From Actinoallomurus sp. (GTDB lineage Bacteria > Actinomycetota > Actinomycetes > Streptosporangiales > Streptosporangiaceae), in contig JAOPYG010000108.1 of NCBI GenBank assembly GCA_025964685.1, positions 1 to 62,439 on the forward strand: a stretch of 62,439 nucleotides of DNA, in the 5' to 3' direction. The notes under the pieces were generated by a model. The model saw only the letters and a list, made by a program, of their open reading frames with translations, did no database searches and had not been told where the DNA came from. The position numbers and the translations under genes are program-made. The first letter of the stretch is position 1. The number at the start of each line of letters is the position of its first letter. Below are positions 52,917-61,322 of this stretch, one piece after another.

Positions 52917-53372
52917 ATGACTGTCACGACCGCGCAGCCGACCCTCTATGACCCCGAGACTCTGGTCCCGGCCGACCTGTTCACCAAGCTCGCCGCGCGC
53001 GTCGAGCGCGACGCGAAGGTCGAACCGGAGCGCGCCGAGCGCATCATGCGGCAGGCACTGGCATTCCTTCTCGCCTGCGCCCGCAACCCGGAGACTCCGC
53101 TGTCACCGTCGAGGGCGGTCGACCACGGCTGGCACGCCTTCATCCTGCACACGCGGGAGTACGCCGACTTCTGTGGCCGCGTCGCCGGTCACTTCATCCA
53201 CCACGCGCCCGAGGACCCGGCAGGCGAACGCGCCGAGGCCGTCGCGCGCAACGAGAGGACCGTCGAGGTCATGCGGCGCTCCGGCCTGCCGGTGGACGAG
53301 GAACTCTGGGACGTGGGCCTGGCCTCGTGCTCGGCCAACTGCGAAAAATGCTGCTCCGGCGGCGGCCACTGA
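52917..53372 (+). CDS. Small protein with glycine-rich-domain (DUF1399)-like core and Cys-rich tail
   Basis: 151 residues; ATG 52917 after AAGGAG. The core VDHGWHAFILHTREYADFC followed by FIHHAPED resembles the repeated unit of glycine-rich-domain proteins (VDxxWHxxxLxTxxYxxFC). The C-terminus SCSANCEKCCSGGGH has four Cys and a Gly/His end, suggesting metal binding or a modified peptide-like tail. No signal peptide or membrane helix. I know similar single-unit proteins from actinomycetes only as hypothetical. No obvious modification enzyme is adjacent. Confidence 0.7.
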   Translation: MTVTTAQPTLYDPETLVPADLFTKLAARVERDAKVEPERAERIMRQALAFLLACARNPETPLSPSRAVDHGWHAFILHTREYADFCGRVAGHFIHHAPEDPAGERAEAVARNERTVEVMRRSGLPVDEELWDVGLASCSANCEKCCSGGGH

Positions 53373-53384
53373 GTGAGAGCCGAC

Positions 53385-54890
53385 TCAGGTCCTCGTATCG
53401 AGGAAAGGGGTGAGGAGGCCGGGCAGTGCCTCGTTCGCGACGCGGAGCGCCTCATCGAGCGGGACGTCCTGCACGTCGATCCGCTGGCGGCCCGCCGCGG
53501 TCGTCGCGACGAGCGTCGCCAGGCCTGCCCGGCGCTGGAAGAACGATCGGTGGACGTTCCAGCCGATGATCCCGTCGTAGGACAGCGCGCTGCGGCGGCG
53601 TACGAGCGAGCCTCGGCGGCTGACCAGGGTCCGCTCGCTCAGCGTGTGCCCAAGGGAACGCGCGCGGTCCCACGCGAGCAGCGCGGCGATCGGCAGGAGC
53701 ACCAGCGACAGCCGCCAGGTCCAGGACGGCAGCCAGCCGAGTGCCGACAGGGCGAGGCAGACGGCGACGATGAGGGCGGCGACGCCGACGGCACGGGTGT
53801 AGCGGCGCCGGATCGCCCGGCCTCCGTGCCCGGCCAGCGCGTCGGTCAACGGCGCCGTACGACCCAGGACCAGACCGGCGACCCGCTGGGCCTCGGCTAG
53901 CGGCCCCGGTGGCAGCAGCAGTGAGCCGCCGCGTTCGGCGCCACGGCCGACGCGCAGCCCGGTGGTGATGGCGAGACAGCGGGCGCCGCGTACGGCACGC
54001 AGCAACAGCGGCTCACTGATCTCCACGCCGTGCAGCCGGCGCTCCTCGATCGTGATGGACCGCGTCGTGATCAGACCGCGTGTGACGTGCAGCGTGCCCG
54101 AGCTGCCCCGCGTCAGCCGGAACTGGAAGAACGCCAGGATGTAACCGAGCGTGGAGGCGATCGCGACCGCGACCATCAGCGCCACCACGAACACCGCGAT
54201 CTGGACGGGCACCGCGGCGTGCTCCCAGCGGTCCAGCAGAGTGCTCACCGGCCCGAGCTGACCCGGGTCGATGTGGGCCTCGCTCACGGCTCGTCCGGTG
54301 AAGCCGGCGATCACACCGACGGTGACCAGGCCCGTCAGCGTGAACGGGCCGTACCGGATCCACTCGGGCGGCACACTCGCCAGCAGCGTCTCCCGGGGAG
54401 CCGTCTCCGTTCTCGCCTCGGACGGCTCGGACCGCGCGGGCGTCCGGCGCAGCAGCTCCGCCCGCAGCCGGGTGGCCTCGTCGGCGTGCAGGGCGTCGAG
54501 CTTGACCGCGTCGTCCTTGCGGTCGGTACGCCCCGTTCCGACCTCGACCTTGGCCAGCCCGAGCGAGCGGTGCAGCGCGTTGGCGGTGACGTCGACGGTA
54601 CGGATGCGGTCACGCGGGATGGTCAGCACCTGACGCCGCAGCAGGCCCTTGCGGACCTGGACCTGCTCGGCCGAGACACGGTAGGTCGTGGTGAACCAGC
54701 GCAGCATGCCCGCCACCACCACGAAGGCCGCGCCGGCGAGGCTCCACCACGAGCCGTGGCCGCCCGCGGTGCCGGCGAACACCAGGCCGATCAGCACCGG
54801 CCAGGCGCGCAGCAGCTCCTGGATCGGATGGATCACGAGCATCCGGGTGGACAGCCGCCGCCATCCGTCCGTCTCGTGCACCGTCGTCAT
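53385..54890 (-). CDS. PH-domain (bPH2) membrane protein, YdbT-like
   Basis: 501 residues from ATG 54890. Two N-terminal helices (LLRAWPVLIGLVFAG...), then a bacterial PH domain (TTYRVSAEQVQVRKGLLRRQ, IPRDRIRTVDVTANALHRSLG, AKVEVGTG), then further membrane helices and two more bPH2 units (HVTRGLITTRSITIEERRLHG; ERTLVSRRGSLVRRRSAL). B. subtilis YdbS/YdbT, a comparable pair, help protect against certain bacteriocins. The ATG overlaps the stop of the smaller PH gene (ATGA). Confidence 0.85.
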   Translation of the reverse strand: MTTVHETDGWRRLSTRMLVIHPIQELLRAWPVLIGLVFAGTAGGHGSWWSLAGAAFVVVAGMLRWFTTTYRVSAEQVQVRKGLLRRQVLTIPRDRIRTVDVTANALHRSLGLAKVEVGTGRTDRKDDAVKLDALHADEATRLRAELLRRTPARSEPSEARTETAPRETLLASVPPEWIRYGPFTLTGLVTVGVIAGFTGRAVSEAHIDPGQLGPVSTLLDRWEHAAVPVQIAVFVVALMVAVAIASTLGYILAFFQFRLTRGSSGTLHVTRGLITTRSITIEERRLHGVEISEPLLLRAVRGARCLAITTGLRVGRGAERGGSLLLPPGPLAEAQRVAGLVLGRTAPLTDALAGHGGRAIRRRYTRAVGVAALIVAVCLALSALGWLPSWTWRLSLVLLPIAALLAWDRARSLGHTLSERTLVSRRGSLVRRRSALSYDGIIGWNVHRSFFQRRAGLATLVATTAAGRQRIDVQDVPLDEALRVANEALPGLLTPFLDTRT

Positions 54891-55384
54891 GTGGCGTCGC
54901 CCCGGCCGGCCTGGGTGCCCTCGGTGAGCTCGTCGACGAGCCGCTCCGCCGTCGCGCGGTCGAGGCCGTGGATCTTCAGCGGGCCGGCGGCCGACGCCGT
55001 GGTCACCGTGACGTTCGCCAGGCCGAACAGCTGCTCGAACGGCCCGCGCTCGCTGTCGACGGTCTGGATACGGGAGACCGGCGCGATGCGCCGTTCCTGG
55101 TCGAACCAGCCCGACTGCGTGTAGACCGCATGCGGCGTCGACTCCCATCGGTGCACGCGGAACCGCCATTGCGGCATGACGGTCACATGCGCGGCGGCGA
55201 GGATCAGGGTGATGACCAGGGCGGCGACGAGCAGGCCCCGGTGCGCGTCGTCCTCGACCATCCAGACGATCTCCACGGCGAGCGGCACCAGCCATCCGGC
55301 GAGGGCGCGCACCGCCCAATAGATGCGCGCCCGGGGGCTGACGAGATGCCGCGGTGGCCGGAGGCTCACCTCCGATGACTCCAT
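54887..55384 (-). CDS. PH-domain (bPH2) membrane protein, YdbS-like
   Basis: 165 residues from ATG 55384 (AGGA upstream). Two membrane helices (residues ~20-65: WAVRALAGWLVPLAVEIVWM; LLVAALVITLILAAA) and one bPH2 domain (WRFRVHRWESTPHAVYTQSG, then IAPVSRIQTVDSERGPFEQL, FGLANVTVTTASA). First gene of the YdbS-YdbT-like pair; the 4-bp overlap and joint occurrence imply a complex in the membrane. Confidence 0.87.
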   Translation of the reverse strand: MESSEVSLRPPRHLVSPRARIYWAVRALAGWLVPLAVEIVWMVEDDAHRGLLVAALVITLILAAAHVTVMPQWRFRVHRWESTPHAVYTQSGWFDQERRIAPVSRIQTVDSERGPFEQLFGLANVTVTTASAAGPLKIHGLDRATAERLVDELTEGTQAGRGDAT

Positions 55385-55651
55385 GGGTCGATCCTGACAG
55401 AGGATCACGCTCCTGCGAACAGCGGCATGTCCCGGATCCAACGATGACGAATGTCATGAGAAAGCCGTAGCGGGCAATGTGGGCACCCGCGTCATCTCCC
55501 CCAACGCGCCGAGGACGGCCACCGCTTCTCTTCGGGGCGTGCGACGTTGCATGATGGCGACTACCTGCGGAAACATCGCCGCGGTGATGCCCATCGGAAT
55601 CCCTCGCCCGGCGACTTTGAACCCGGCGAGGCGAATGGCGGGAGTCGAGAG

Positions 55652-56137
55652 ATGCGCGATGAGGCGGGTGCCGGCGAACCGGTTGGCAAGCACGTCCTTG
55701 GGCGTCAGCTGGGCGTCGCGGCCAAGGCCGTGCGCGGCTACCTCGAACAGCGCCTGGCCGCCGCCGGGTCGAGCTTCGCGGTGTGGACGGCGCTGTTCGC
55801 GTTGACGGCCAAGGGACCGCTGATCCAGCGCGAGCTGGCCGAGTTGCTGAACGTCGAGGGTCCGACGCTGACCCGCCACCTCGCCCGCATGGAGTCCGAA
55901 GGGCTGATCGAGCGGCACCGTACGACCGCGGACCGGCGCGCCGCCATCGTGCGGCTGACGGAGGCCGGCGAGGCCATGTACGCCCGCCTGTGCGGCATCG
56001 TCAGCGCGGGCGGCGACACCGTCCTCAAGGGCTTCTCCCCTCGCGAGATCGAGGAGTTCACCGGGTACCTCACCCGCCTGATCGAGAACGTCGGGGCCGC
56101 CGGCCCGTCACGGCGTCACGCACCGGGTCCCCGGTAA
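55652..56137 (+). CDS. MarR-family transcriptional regulator
   Basis: 161 residues from ATG 55652 (GGGAG upstream). Winged helix-turn-helix: LIQRELAELLNVEGPTLTRH is the recognition region and the wing is IERHRTTADRRAAIVRLTEAG (DRR motif). Typical MarR dimer helices flank it. No co-directional target gene is adjacent; the 267-bp spacer towards the PH-domain operon (minus) is divergent and could hold its operator. Confidence 0.88.
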   Translation: MRDEAGAGEPVGKHVLGRQLGVAAKAVRGYLEQRLAAAGSSFAVWTALFALTAKGPLIQRELAELLNVEGPTLTRHLARMESEGLIERHRTTADRRAAIVRLTEAGEAMYARLCGIVSAGGDTVLKGFSPREIEEFTGYLTRLIENVGAAGPSRRHAPGPR

Positions 56138-56270
56138 GTACGGGCCCCGAAGGTTCATTTCGTTCCGTCTCGACCGGTTCTCGCGGTTCCTCCCCCACCG
56201 TGCGACCGAGGATGAAACCATGTGGTTCGGTCGATGACCGCGCGCCGAAATGGTCCTCCGGCAGGACTGT

Positions 56271-56290
56271 TCACCAATGGTCATCAATGG
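56271..56290 (+). promoter_or_regulatory. Tandem 10-bp direct repeat TCACCAATGG/TCATCAATGG
   Basis: Two adjacent decamers, nine of ten bases identical, 40 bp upstream of the XRE gene start at 56330. Spacing of one helical turn suits cooperative binding of a regulator to one face of the DNA. Confidence 0.45.
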
Positions 56291-56329
56291 CAGACTCTGC
56301 CCGCGTTGTGGTGATCGGAGGTTGATTCT

Positions 56330-57199
56330 GTGGCGGTCCCGACCAATTCGGCGAACCGTCCCACCGTCCGCCGCCGGATCATGGCGGCACAGCTACGCCG
56401 GTTGCGCGAGACCTCCGGCGTCACGCGGCGTGAGGCGGCCGCGTCGATCGGCCTCGGCGAGTCCAAGCTGAGCCGGATCGAGACCGGCCGGGTCGGCCTG
56501 GACGAGGACGACCTCAAGCAGCTCCTGAAGCTGTACGGCATCCACGAACCCGACGAGCGCGACGCGCTGCTGGCCCTCGCCCGTGAGGCCAACCGGCCCG
56601 GATGGCTCCAGGACTACAGCGGCGCTATGCCCGCCTGGTTCCGCCCGTACGTCGACCTGGAAGAGGCCGCACAGGTCATCCGCACCTACGAGGTGCAGTT
56701 CGTCCCCGGGTTGCTGCAAACGGAGGACTACGCCCGCGCCGTCATCACCCAGGGCCGGTCGGACCTGCCGGAGGAAGAGGTCGCTGCGCGGGTCGAGTTG
56801 CGGCTGCGCCGGCAGCGGATCCTGACGGCGTCGCACCCGACGCGCCTGTGGGCGGTCATCGACGAGGCGGCCCTGTGGCGTCCCATCGGCGGCTCGGACG
56901 TGTCACGCGCGCAGTTGCGCGCCCTCCTGGACGCGGCGCGGCTCCAGCACATCACGGTGCAGGTCATGCCGTTCCACGTCGGCGGGCACGCCGGTGAGGC
57001 CGGGGCCTTCACGGTCCTGCGCTTCCCCGACCCCGAGCTGCACGACATCGCCTACGTCGAACAGCTCACCGGTGCGATGTACCTGGAGCGGGACGACGAC
57101 ATGGACAGCTACGGAGCCGCGATGGAACGGCTGTGCGTGCAGAGCGCGTCGCCCGAGGAGTCCATGGACCTGATCAGCAAGATCACCCGGGAGATCTAG
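56330..57199 (+). CDS. XRE-family regulator with DUF5753 domain (1)
   Basis: 289 residues from GTG 56330. N-terminal helix-turn-helix RLRETSGVTRREAAASIGLG followed by ESKLSRIETGRVGL (residues ~20-55); the rest is a DUF5753 domain (PGWLQDYSGAMPAWFRPYVD, YEVQFVPGLLQTEDYARA, TVQVMPFHVGGHAG). These WhiJ-like regulators are expanded in filamentous actinomycetes and usually adjoin a DUF397 small-protein gene; none is visible here. The convergent gene at 57228 is a paralogue with the same architecture. Confidence 0.92.
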   Translation: MAVPTNSANRPTVRRRIMAAQLRRLRETSGVTRREAAASIGLGESKLSRIETGRVGLDEDDLKQLLKLYGIHEPDERDALLALAREANRPGWLQDYSGAMPAWFRPYVDLEEAAQVIRTYEVQFVPGLLQTEDYARAVITQGRSDLPEEEVAARVELRLRRQRILTASHPTRLWAVIDEAALWRPIGGSDVSRAQLRALLDAARLQHITVQVMPFHVGGHAGEAGAFTVLRFPDPELHDIAYVEQLTGAMYLERDDDMDSYGAAMERLCVQSASPEESMDLISKITREI

Positions 57200-57224
57200 G
57201 GCGTGTCTGACAGACACGCCCTAG
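57196..57224. terminator. Perfect bidirectional hairpin between convergent XRE genes
   Basis: CTAGGGCGTGTCTG-A-CAGACACGCCCTAG: 14-bp arms around a single base. It overlaps the stop codon of the left gene and ends 4 bp before that of the right. One arm (AGACACGCCCTA) also occurs at 29670-29681 between two other convergent genes. Confidence 0.75.
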
Positions 57225-57227
57225 GGC

Positions 57228-58133
57228 TCAGGTCTCCTTCAGGAAGCGGCCCAGGGTGTCGCGAATGGCCGTCGCCGGCTCCGCGTCGATGCAGAGCCGC
57301 TCCATGACCGCGAGGTAGTGGTCGACCTCGTCGCGCTTGTCGAGGTAGAGGGCGCTGGTCAGCTGTTCGAGGTAGACGACGTCGGGCAGGTCGCGCTCGG
57401 CGAACCGCAGGATGCTGAACGGCCCGCCCGCGGCCGCGTGCCCGCCCAGCTCGAACGGGACCACCTGCAGCGTGATGTTCGGCGACTCGGTCAGCTCAAG
57501 CAGGTGGCGCAACTGCTTGCGCATCACCTGCGCTCCGCCGAGCGGGCGCCGCAGCACCGCCTCGTCCACGACCGCCCACAGGTGCGGGGGCTCCGCGGAG
57601 GTCAGCAGGGACTGACGCCGCATGCGCAGCCCGACCCGGCGCTCGACCTCGTGCCCGGGGGCGTCGGGGTGCCCGAGAAGAGTGACGGCGCGCGCGTAGT
57701 CCTCGGTCTGCAGCAGGCCGGGGACGAACTGCACCTCGTACGCGCGGATGCGCGAGGCGGCCTCTTCGAGACCGATGTAGACCTCGAACCAGTTGGGCAG
57801 GATGTCGGAGTAGCTGTGCCACCAGCCCGGCTCGTTCGCCTGGTCGGCCAGGGACAGCATCTGCTCGCGCTCGTCCGCGCCGTCGACGCCGTAGAGCGTC
57901 AGCAGGTCGGACACGTCGCGACCCCGGAACCGTACGCGGCCCAGCTCCATACGGCTGATCTTGGAATGGGAGGCTCTGATCGCCTCACCGGCCTCTTCGC
58001 AGGTGATGTGCCGCTGCTCGCGTAGCCGCCGCAGCTGTGAGCCCAGGACGATCCGGAGCACCGTCGGACCGCCGCGGTGAGGACCGAACATGTTGCTGAC
58101 GGCCGGTTCGCCGCCAGGCTGGGACCCGATCAT
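57228..58133 (-). CDS. XRE-family regulator with DUF5753 domain (2)
   Basis: 301 residues from the ATG at 58133 (GGGGAG just upstream; the frame is open to 58190). Helix-turn-helix QLRRLREQRHITCEEAGEAI then RASHSKISRMELGRVRF; DUF5753 follows (PGWWHSYSDILPNWFEVYIG, YEVQFVPGLLQTEDYARAVT, LQVVPFELGGHAAAGGPFSI). Paralogue of the convergent 56330-57199 protein. A 25-bp inverted repeat GGACACT-N11-AGTGTCC lies 12 bp before the start, suggesting autoregulation. Confidence 0.92.
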   Translation of the reverse strand: MIGSQPGGEPAVSNMFGPHRGGPTVLRIVLGSQLRRLREQRHITCEEAGEAIRASHSKISRMELGRVRFRGRDVSDLLTLYGVDGADEREQMLSLADQANEPGWWHSYSDILPNWFEVYIGLEEAASRIRAYEVQFVPGLLQTEDYARAVTLLGHPDAPGHEVERRVGLRMRRQSLLTSAEPPHLWAVVDEAVLRRPLGGAQVMRKQLRHLLELTESPNITLQVVPFELGGHAAAGGPFSILRFAERDLPDVVYLEQLTSALYLDKRDEVDHYLAVMERLCIDAEPATAIRDTLGRFLKET

Positions 58134-58144
58134 GTGCTCCCCTA

Positions 58145-58169
58145 GGACACTGGAATCGGCCAAGTGTCC
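58145..58169. promoter_or_regulatory. Operator candidate GGACACT-N11-AGTGTCC
   Basis: Perfect 7-bp inverted arms with an 11-bp spacer immediately upstream of the XRE/DUF5753 gene on the minus strand; position is ideal for autorepression. Confidence 0.6.
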
Positions 58170-58217
58170 CACTCGCAGTGACCAATGCAACCCCCAAGGT
58201 AGCGTCGCCGCGTCAGC

Positions 58218-58234
58218 TCAACGTAGAACGTTGA
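58218..58234. promoter_or_regulatory. Second dyad TCAACGT-AGA-ACGTTGA
   Basis: Perfect 7-bp arms with 3-bp centre, 85 bp upstream of the minus-strand XRE start. It could be a second binding site or belong to another regulator. Confidence 0.4.
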
Positions 58235-58665
58235 CGGCGGCGGGGGCCGCTCGACCGTCGGCGCGGAGACATCGGCGCCACCGTCCGCCGCGTCGCCGGA
58301 CCCCCGGGTGCGCGCTTTCGCACTTCAGGCACCTTGCCGGTGCAAGGACCCGCAATCAGGCATCTTTTGCCAGGTCCGCCCATGTATCCGGCATTTCCCG
58401 CCGTGGCCTAATCCGGTCAGTGGAACCGCCGGAATGGATGCTTGGCCGCACCGCCCTCGCGGTACGCGCATTCACCGGCGATCAGTGCCATCGCTTTGGC
58501 ATAAGCACCTGAACTGCGGGTTCGTCTTTTCCAGGACGCGGCGAGCCTCCCGTCGATCACGGAGAGCTGTTGTTCAATTACAGCAGGTGCTCGGCGGGCC
58601 TTGAGGGGGTGTTTTCGGACCCAATCACCCGCCCGAGAACAGATCGCAAACAACAGGAGAAAGAC
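58235..58665. other. 431-bp region upstream of the secreted protein gene; no gene called
   Basis: A minus-strand frame ending near 58433 is open for about 65 codons but has poor third-position G+C and no family I can name. The last ~50 bp contain the AGGAGA ribosome-binding site of the gene at 58666. The rest shows nothing definite. Confidence 0.35.
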
Positions 58666-59319
58666 ATGTTGACTCGTAGCCCGCAAGTCTCCCGGCTGAT
58701 CAGCGCGCTGCCGCCGGTCTGCGCCATCGCACTGTCCGTCGTCGCCATCGCGCCCGCCGCGCACGCCCGCACCGCTCCTCCCGGCCCCGCGCCGCTGCTC
58801 GCCAACGGCGGCTTCGAGGCCCCGGGCATCCCGGCCAACTCCTTCATCCGATACGGCACGGGAAGCACGATCGGCCCGTGGCGGGTCAGCGAGGGCAACG
58901 TCGACCTCACGGGCGCCAACTTCTGGCAGTCCGCCGACGGCCGTCAGTCCCTCGACCTGGAGGGCAGCGAGTCCGGGACGATCGAACAGCATCTCGCGAC
59001 CCGCATCGGCGGCTGCTACACCGTGACCTTCGCGCTGGCCGGAAACCCGGACGGCGGCCCCGCGGTCAAGCGCGGCTTCGCCCGCGTGTCCCAGCACACC
59101 CTCGGCCACCCGACGGTCCAGAAGAACTTCATCTTCAACACGGCGGGCAAGTCGCGGGCCAACATGGGGTACGTCCCGCAGCGGTTCCGCTTCCGCGCCC
59201 TGGCGTCGAGCGGCACGCTCATCTTCGCCAGCACGACCGGCGGCGGCTACGGCCCCGTCATCGACGCGGTGAACGTCACCCAGTCCAACCCGATCGAATG
59301 CCGCCTCGTGCGCCCGTGA
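58666..59319 (+). CDS. Secreted choice-of-anchor C / DUF642-like protein
   Basis: 217 residues, ATG 58666 after AGGAGAAAG. Sec signal peptide (residues 1-~35, ending AAHA). The mature part is a galactose-binding-like beta domain with the family markers LLANGGFEAP, IGPWRVSEGNVDLTG, DGRQSLDLEGSESGTIEQ and a Cys pair (GGCYTVTFALAGNPDG; IECRLVRP). Members are exported and thought to bind the cell wall or extracellular polysaccharide. Strong terminator follows. Confidence 0.88.
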   Translation: MLTRSPQVSRLISALPPVCAIALSVVAIAPAAHARTAPPGPAPLLANGGFEAPGIPANSFIRYGTGSTIGPWRVSEGNVDLTGANFWQSADGRQSLDLEGSESGTIEQHLATRIGGCYTVTFALAGNPDGGPAVKRGFARVSQHTLGHPTVQKNFIFNTAGKSRANMGYVPQRFRFRALASSGTLIFASTTGGGYGPVIDAVNVTQSNPIECRLVRP

Positions 59320-59341
59320 CCGGCCACTGACCGACGGTACG

Positions 59342-59377
59342 AAAACCCCTGTTCACACGCATGTGAGCAGGGGTTTT
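59342..59377 (+). terminator. Rho-independent terminator after the secreted protein gene
   Basis: AAAACCCCTGTTCACA and TGTGAGCAGGGGTTTT pair at 15 of 16 positions around a 4-nt loop, ending in a T-run: the clearest classical terminator in the window. Confidence 0.9.
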
Positions 59378-59665
59378 CCCATGCCCGGTCCATGCGGGCG
59401 ACTCGGCGGGTGCACCGTGACGCCCGTGCCGGGGAGGATGTTCGGCGGCGTCACCGCGCAGAAAAGGTGGTCACCGCCAACGAGCATGCGCCACGGTCGC
59501 GGACATGCTCACGCGGGGAAGGAGCTCCCCGGAGACACCTGCGCCAGAGCCGGCCGTACGAGCCGGCGAAGAGCGGTGACCGCGGGGCCTGGCCTGGCCG
59601 GTGTGTCCGAGTTGCGTCGGGCATCACCCGGCAGGCAAGGTAGTGGAGCTTGGTACCGATACCTC
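59378..59665. other. 288-bp spacer before the tRNA gene
   Basis: No coding frame with domain-like content on either strand. The last ~40 bp should contain the tRNA promoter, but no strong consensus boxes are visible. Confidence 0.4.
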
Positions 59666-59739
59666 GGGGCGGTAGCTCAGCCGGTTAGAGCAGAGGACTC
59701 ATAATCCTTGGGTCGTGGGTTCGAGTCCCACCCGCCCTA
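59666..59739 (+). tRNA. tRNA with CAT anticodon (elongator tRNA-Met; tRNA-Ile2 not excluded)
   Basis: Full cloverleaf: acceptor stem GGGGCGG with CCGCCCT (one G-U pair), D-arm GCTCAGCCGGTTAGAGC, anticodon arm AGGACTCATAATCCTT with CAT, T-arm GTGGGTTCGAGTCCCAC. Discriminator A at 59739. No CCA is encoded. It is not the initiator (no three G-C pairs typical of tRNA-fMet). A CAT anticodon could also be the lysidine-modified Ile2 species, but the ACTCATAA loop suits elongator Met. Confidence 0.9.
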
Positions 59740-59758
59740 CTGTCTCGACCATCCGCAA

Positions 59759-59795
59759 GCGGCGCCCTACCTGGGGTTTTCCGGGTGGGCGCCGC
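59759..59795 (+). terminator. Terminator downstream of the tRNA
   Basis: GCGGCGCCCTACC pairs with GGGTGGGCGCCGC, with one bulge or mismatch, around a loop containing TTTT; 20 bp after the tRNA. Confidence 0.7.
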
Positions 59796-60607
59796 CGTGC
59801 CGCCCCCTAACGCGATGGCAGGGCGAGTCCCTTTGCGGCGCGTACGACGTAGGCGTGCTCACCCGGGTCGTCCGCCTCAATACCGGTCACCGTGCGAGCC
59901 ACCTGGGGCCACGGAGAACCACCCCACGGCCGGCGCGATGATCAGGAACGCCGGGTGCGCGGGGTCGACGTCGTCGTCGCGCTGGGCGCACCTTGTTCTG
60001 GTAGTGCACGCGTCCTCGGACCGGGGCGACCGCGACGCCGGTCCGCTTTTCTTCGCCTATTGGTTCGCCGCCAAGGCGGCCGGCCCGGCCGCGCCGCCCC
60101 GACCATGCGGTCAAGCTTTATGTCGAGCCTCTCGCGGCCAGCCCCGAGGCACTCATGCACTTCCTTGCCCGACGGGCGCCCTACCGGGCGAACGGCGGGG
60201 CATGGCACGCGAAGGACGGCGCCGCTCCGGGCCTCGTCGCGGCACCCTCCCGTCTCCTGACCCCTTGACGGCACCCGGACCTCACTTCCATGATCACTCA
60301 GACGGCTCGTCCCGCGACGCTCCGCTATAACTGGCTCCGTAACTTTCACCGATATGTTTCGGATGTAGGTGCCCGCGGCGGCCCGCCAGCCGAACCTCGA
60401 TCCGTGGCTCACCCATCGCGATCTTCCTTACTGAGCTGCGAAAACACCCCGAATCGCCCCCTTGCGACTCGGCTTCGAATCCCCAGCGAGCGAGCAAATG
60501 CACGTGCATTTGGGAGTGCATCAGTTCTTGCATCCACTTGGCCGACGGAGGAAGATAGCCGATCAAGCCACTCGGTCCCGCCCCGAGTCCGTCTGGAGGC
60601 CCGCCAG
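59796..60607. other. ~810-bp region without an intact gene
   Basis: No intact gene is recognisable. One plus-strand frame, 60101-60268 (55 codons to a TGA), reads plausibly as protein (VKLYVEPLAASPEALMHFL; RRAPYRANGGAWHAKDG) with high third-position G+C but lacks a start and continues into nonsense upstream. It may be a decayed gene fragment. Upstream of 60608 the sequence becomes less G+C-rich, which fits the promoter of the ATP-binding protein gene. Confidence 0.35.
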
Positions 60608-61141
60608 ATGCCCGTGTACAGCACGACGTGCAGTTCCGGCACGGACGGCCGTGCTGAGCCCCGCCGTCCGCATACGGCGACGCCCGACAGGTCCCACGTA
60701 CTGCCGCCACTCACGGTCTTCGAGCCCGGCGCCGAGGCGCCCGGCGGCGCGGTCTGCGCGCTCCGCCCGGCCAGCGTCTCGTCGCGTACCGCCCGGGAGT
60801 TCGCCACCAGCACGCTGAACTCCTGGGGCCTGAGCCAGCTCGTCGACGACGCCGTTGTCATCATCTCCGAGCTCGTCACCAACGCCGTGCGCCACGGAGT
60901 CCCCCCGTACGCCGCCGCGGCGGGTGACATGCCGATCAAGCTCAGCCTGGTCCGCCAGGGCCGTTTCCTGGTCCTGATCGTTGCCGACCCCAGCGACCAG
61001 GGCCCCAAGGTGCGCCCGGCCGACGACGTCTGCGAGAACGGCCGCGGACTGCACGTGATCGAGGCGCTCAGCCGCGTATGGGGATGGACACCTCTCGCCG
61101 ACACGGGTAAGGCGGTGTGGGCCGCGCTCCTCCTCCACTGA
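60608..61141 (+). CDS. RsbW-like ATP-binding protein (anti-sigma-type HATPase)
   Basis: 177 residues from ATG 60608 (GGAGG 8 nt upstream; the frame is open far upstream but non-protein-like). Bergerat-fold ATPase: SELVTNAVRHG is the N box with the Mg-ATP-binding Asn, LVLIVADPSDQGP and GRGLHVIEALSRVWGWTP the G boxes. These proteins act as kinases or binders of anti-anti-sigma factors, and in actinomycetes are often encoded near XRE/DUF5753 and DUF397 genes; here two XRE/DUF5753 genes lie 2.5-4 kb away. Confidence 0.87.
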   Translation: MPVYSTTCSSGTDGRAEPRRPHTATPDRSHVLPPLTVFEPGAEAPGGAVCALRPASVSSRTAREFATSTLNSWGLSQLVDDAVVIISELVTNAVRHGVPPYAAAAGDMPIKLSLVRQGRFLVLIVADPSDQGPKVRPADDVCENGRGLHVIEALSRVWGWTPLADTGKAVWAALLLH

Positions 61142-61322
61142 CAAGCGGGAATAGCGTCCGGTTTCAGCCAGTCGCGAAACCGTTCTCGTCCGTTACCATG
61201 TCGTCGGTCATGAACAGTCAAATTTTTGGCACGACCCGTGACATCCTGGGCACTGTAAATCGTTGCTTACCGTCGTTCGGATCTCGGTAAGCCGCGAAGC
61301 ACCGCCACCCCAAGGATTCGGT

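Noticed and set aside
55454-55918. Minus-strand frame opposite the start of marR with some protein-like stretches (GIPMGITAAMFPQVVAIM)
   Set aside because: It overlaps the conserved MarR core on the other strand, lacks a ribosome site, and only the last ~70 codons look natural. A small gene fragment in 55458-55640 cannot be fully excluded.
58417-58640. Minus-strand frame ending near 58433 that might be a transposase remnant
   Set aside because: No catalytic or IS-family motif could be recognised and no terminal inverted repeats flank it.
59666-60607. tRNA 3' end as an attachment site for an integrated element
   Set aside because: No second copy of the tRNA 3' end and no integrase gene are present within the window.
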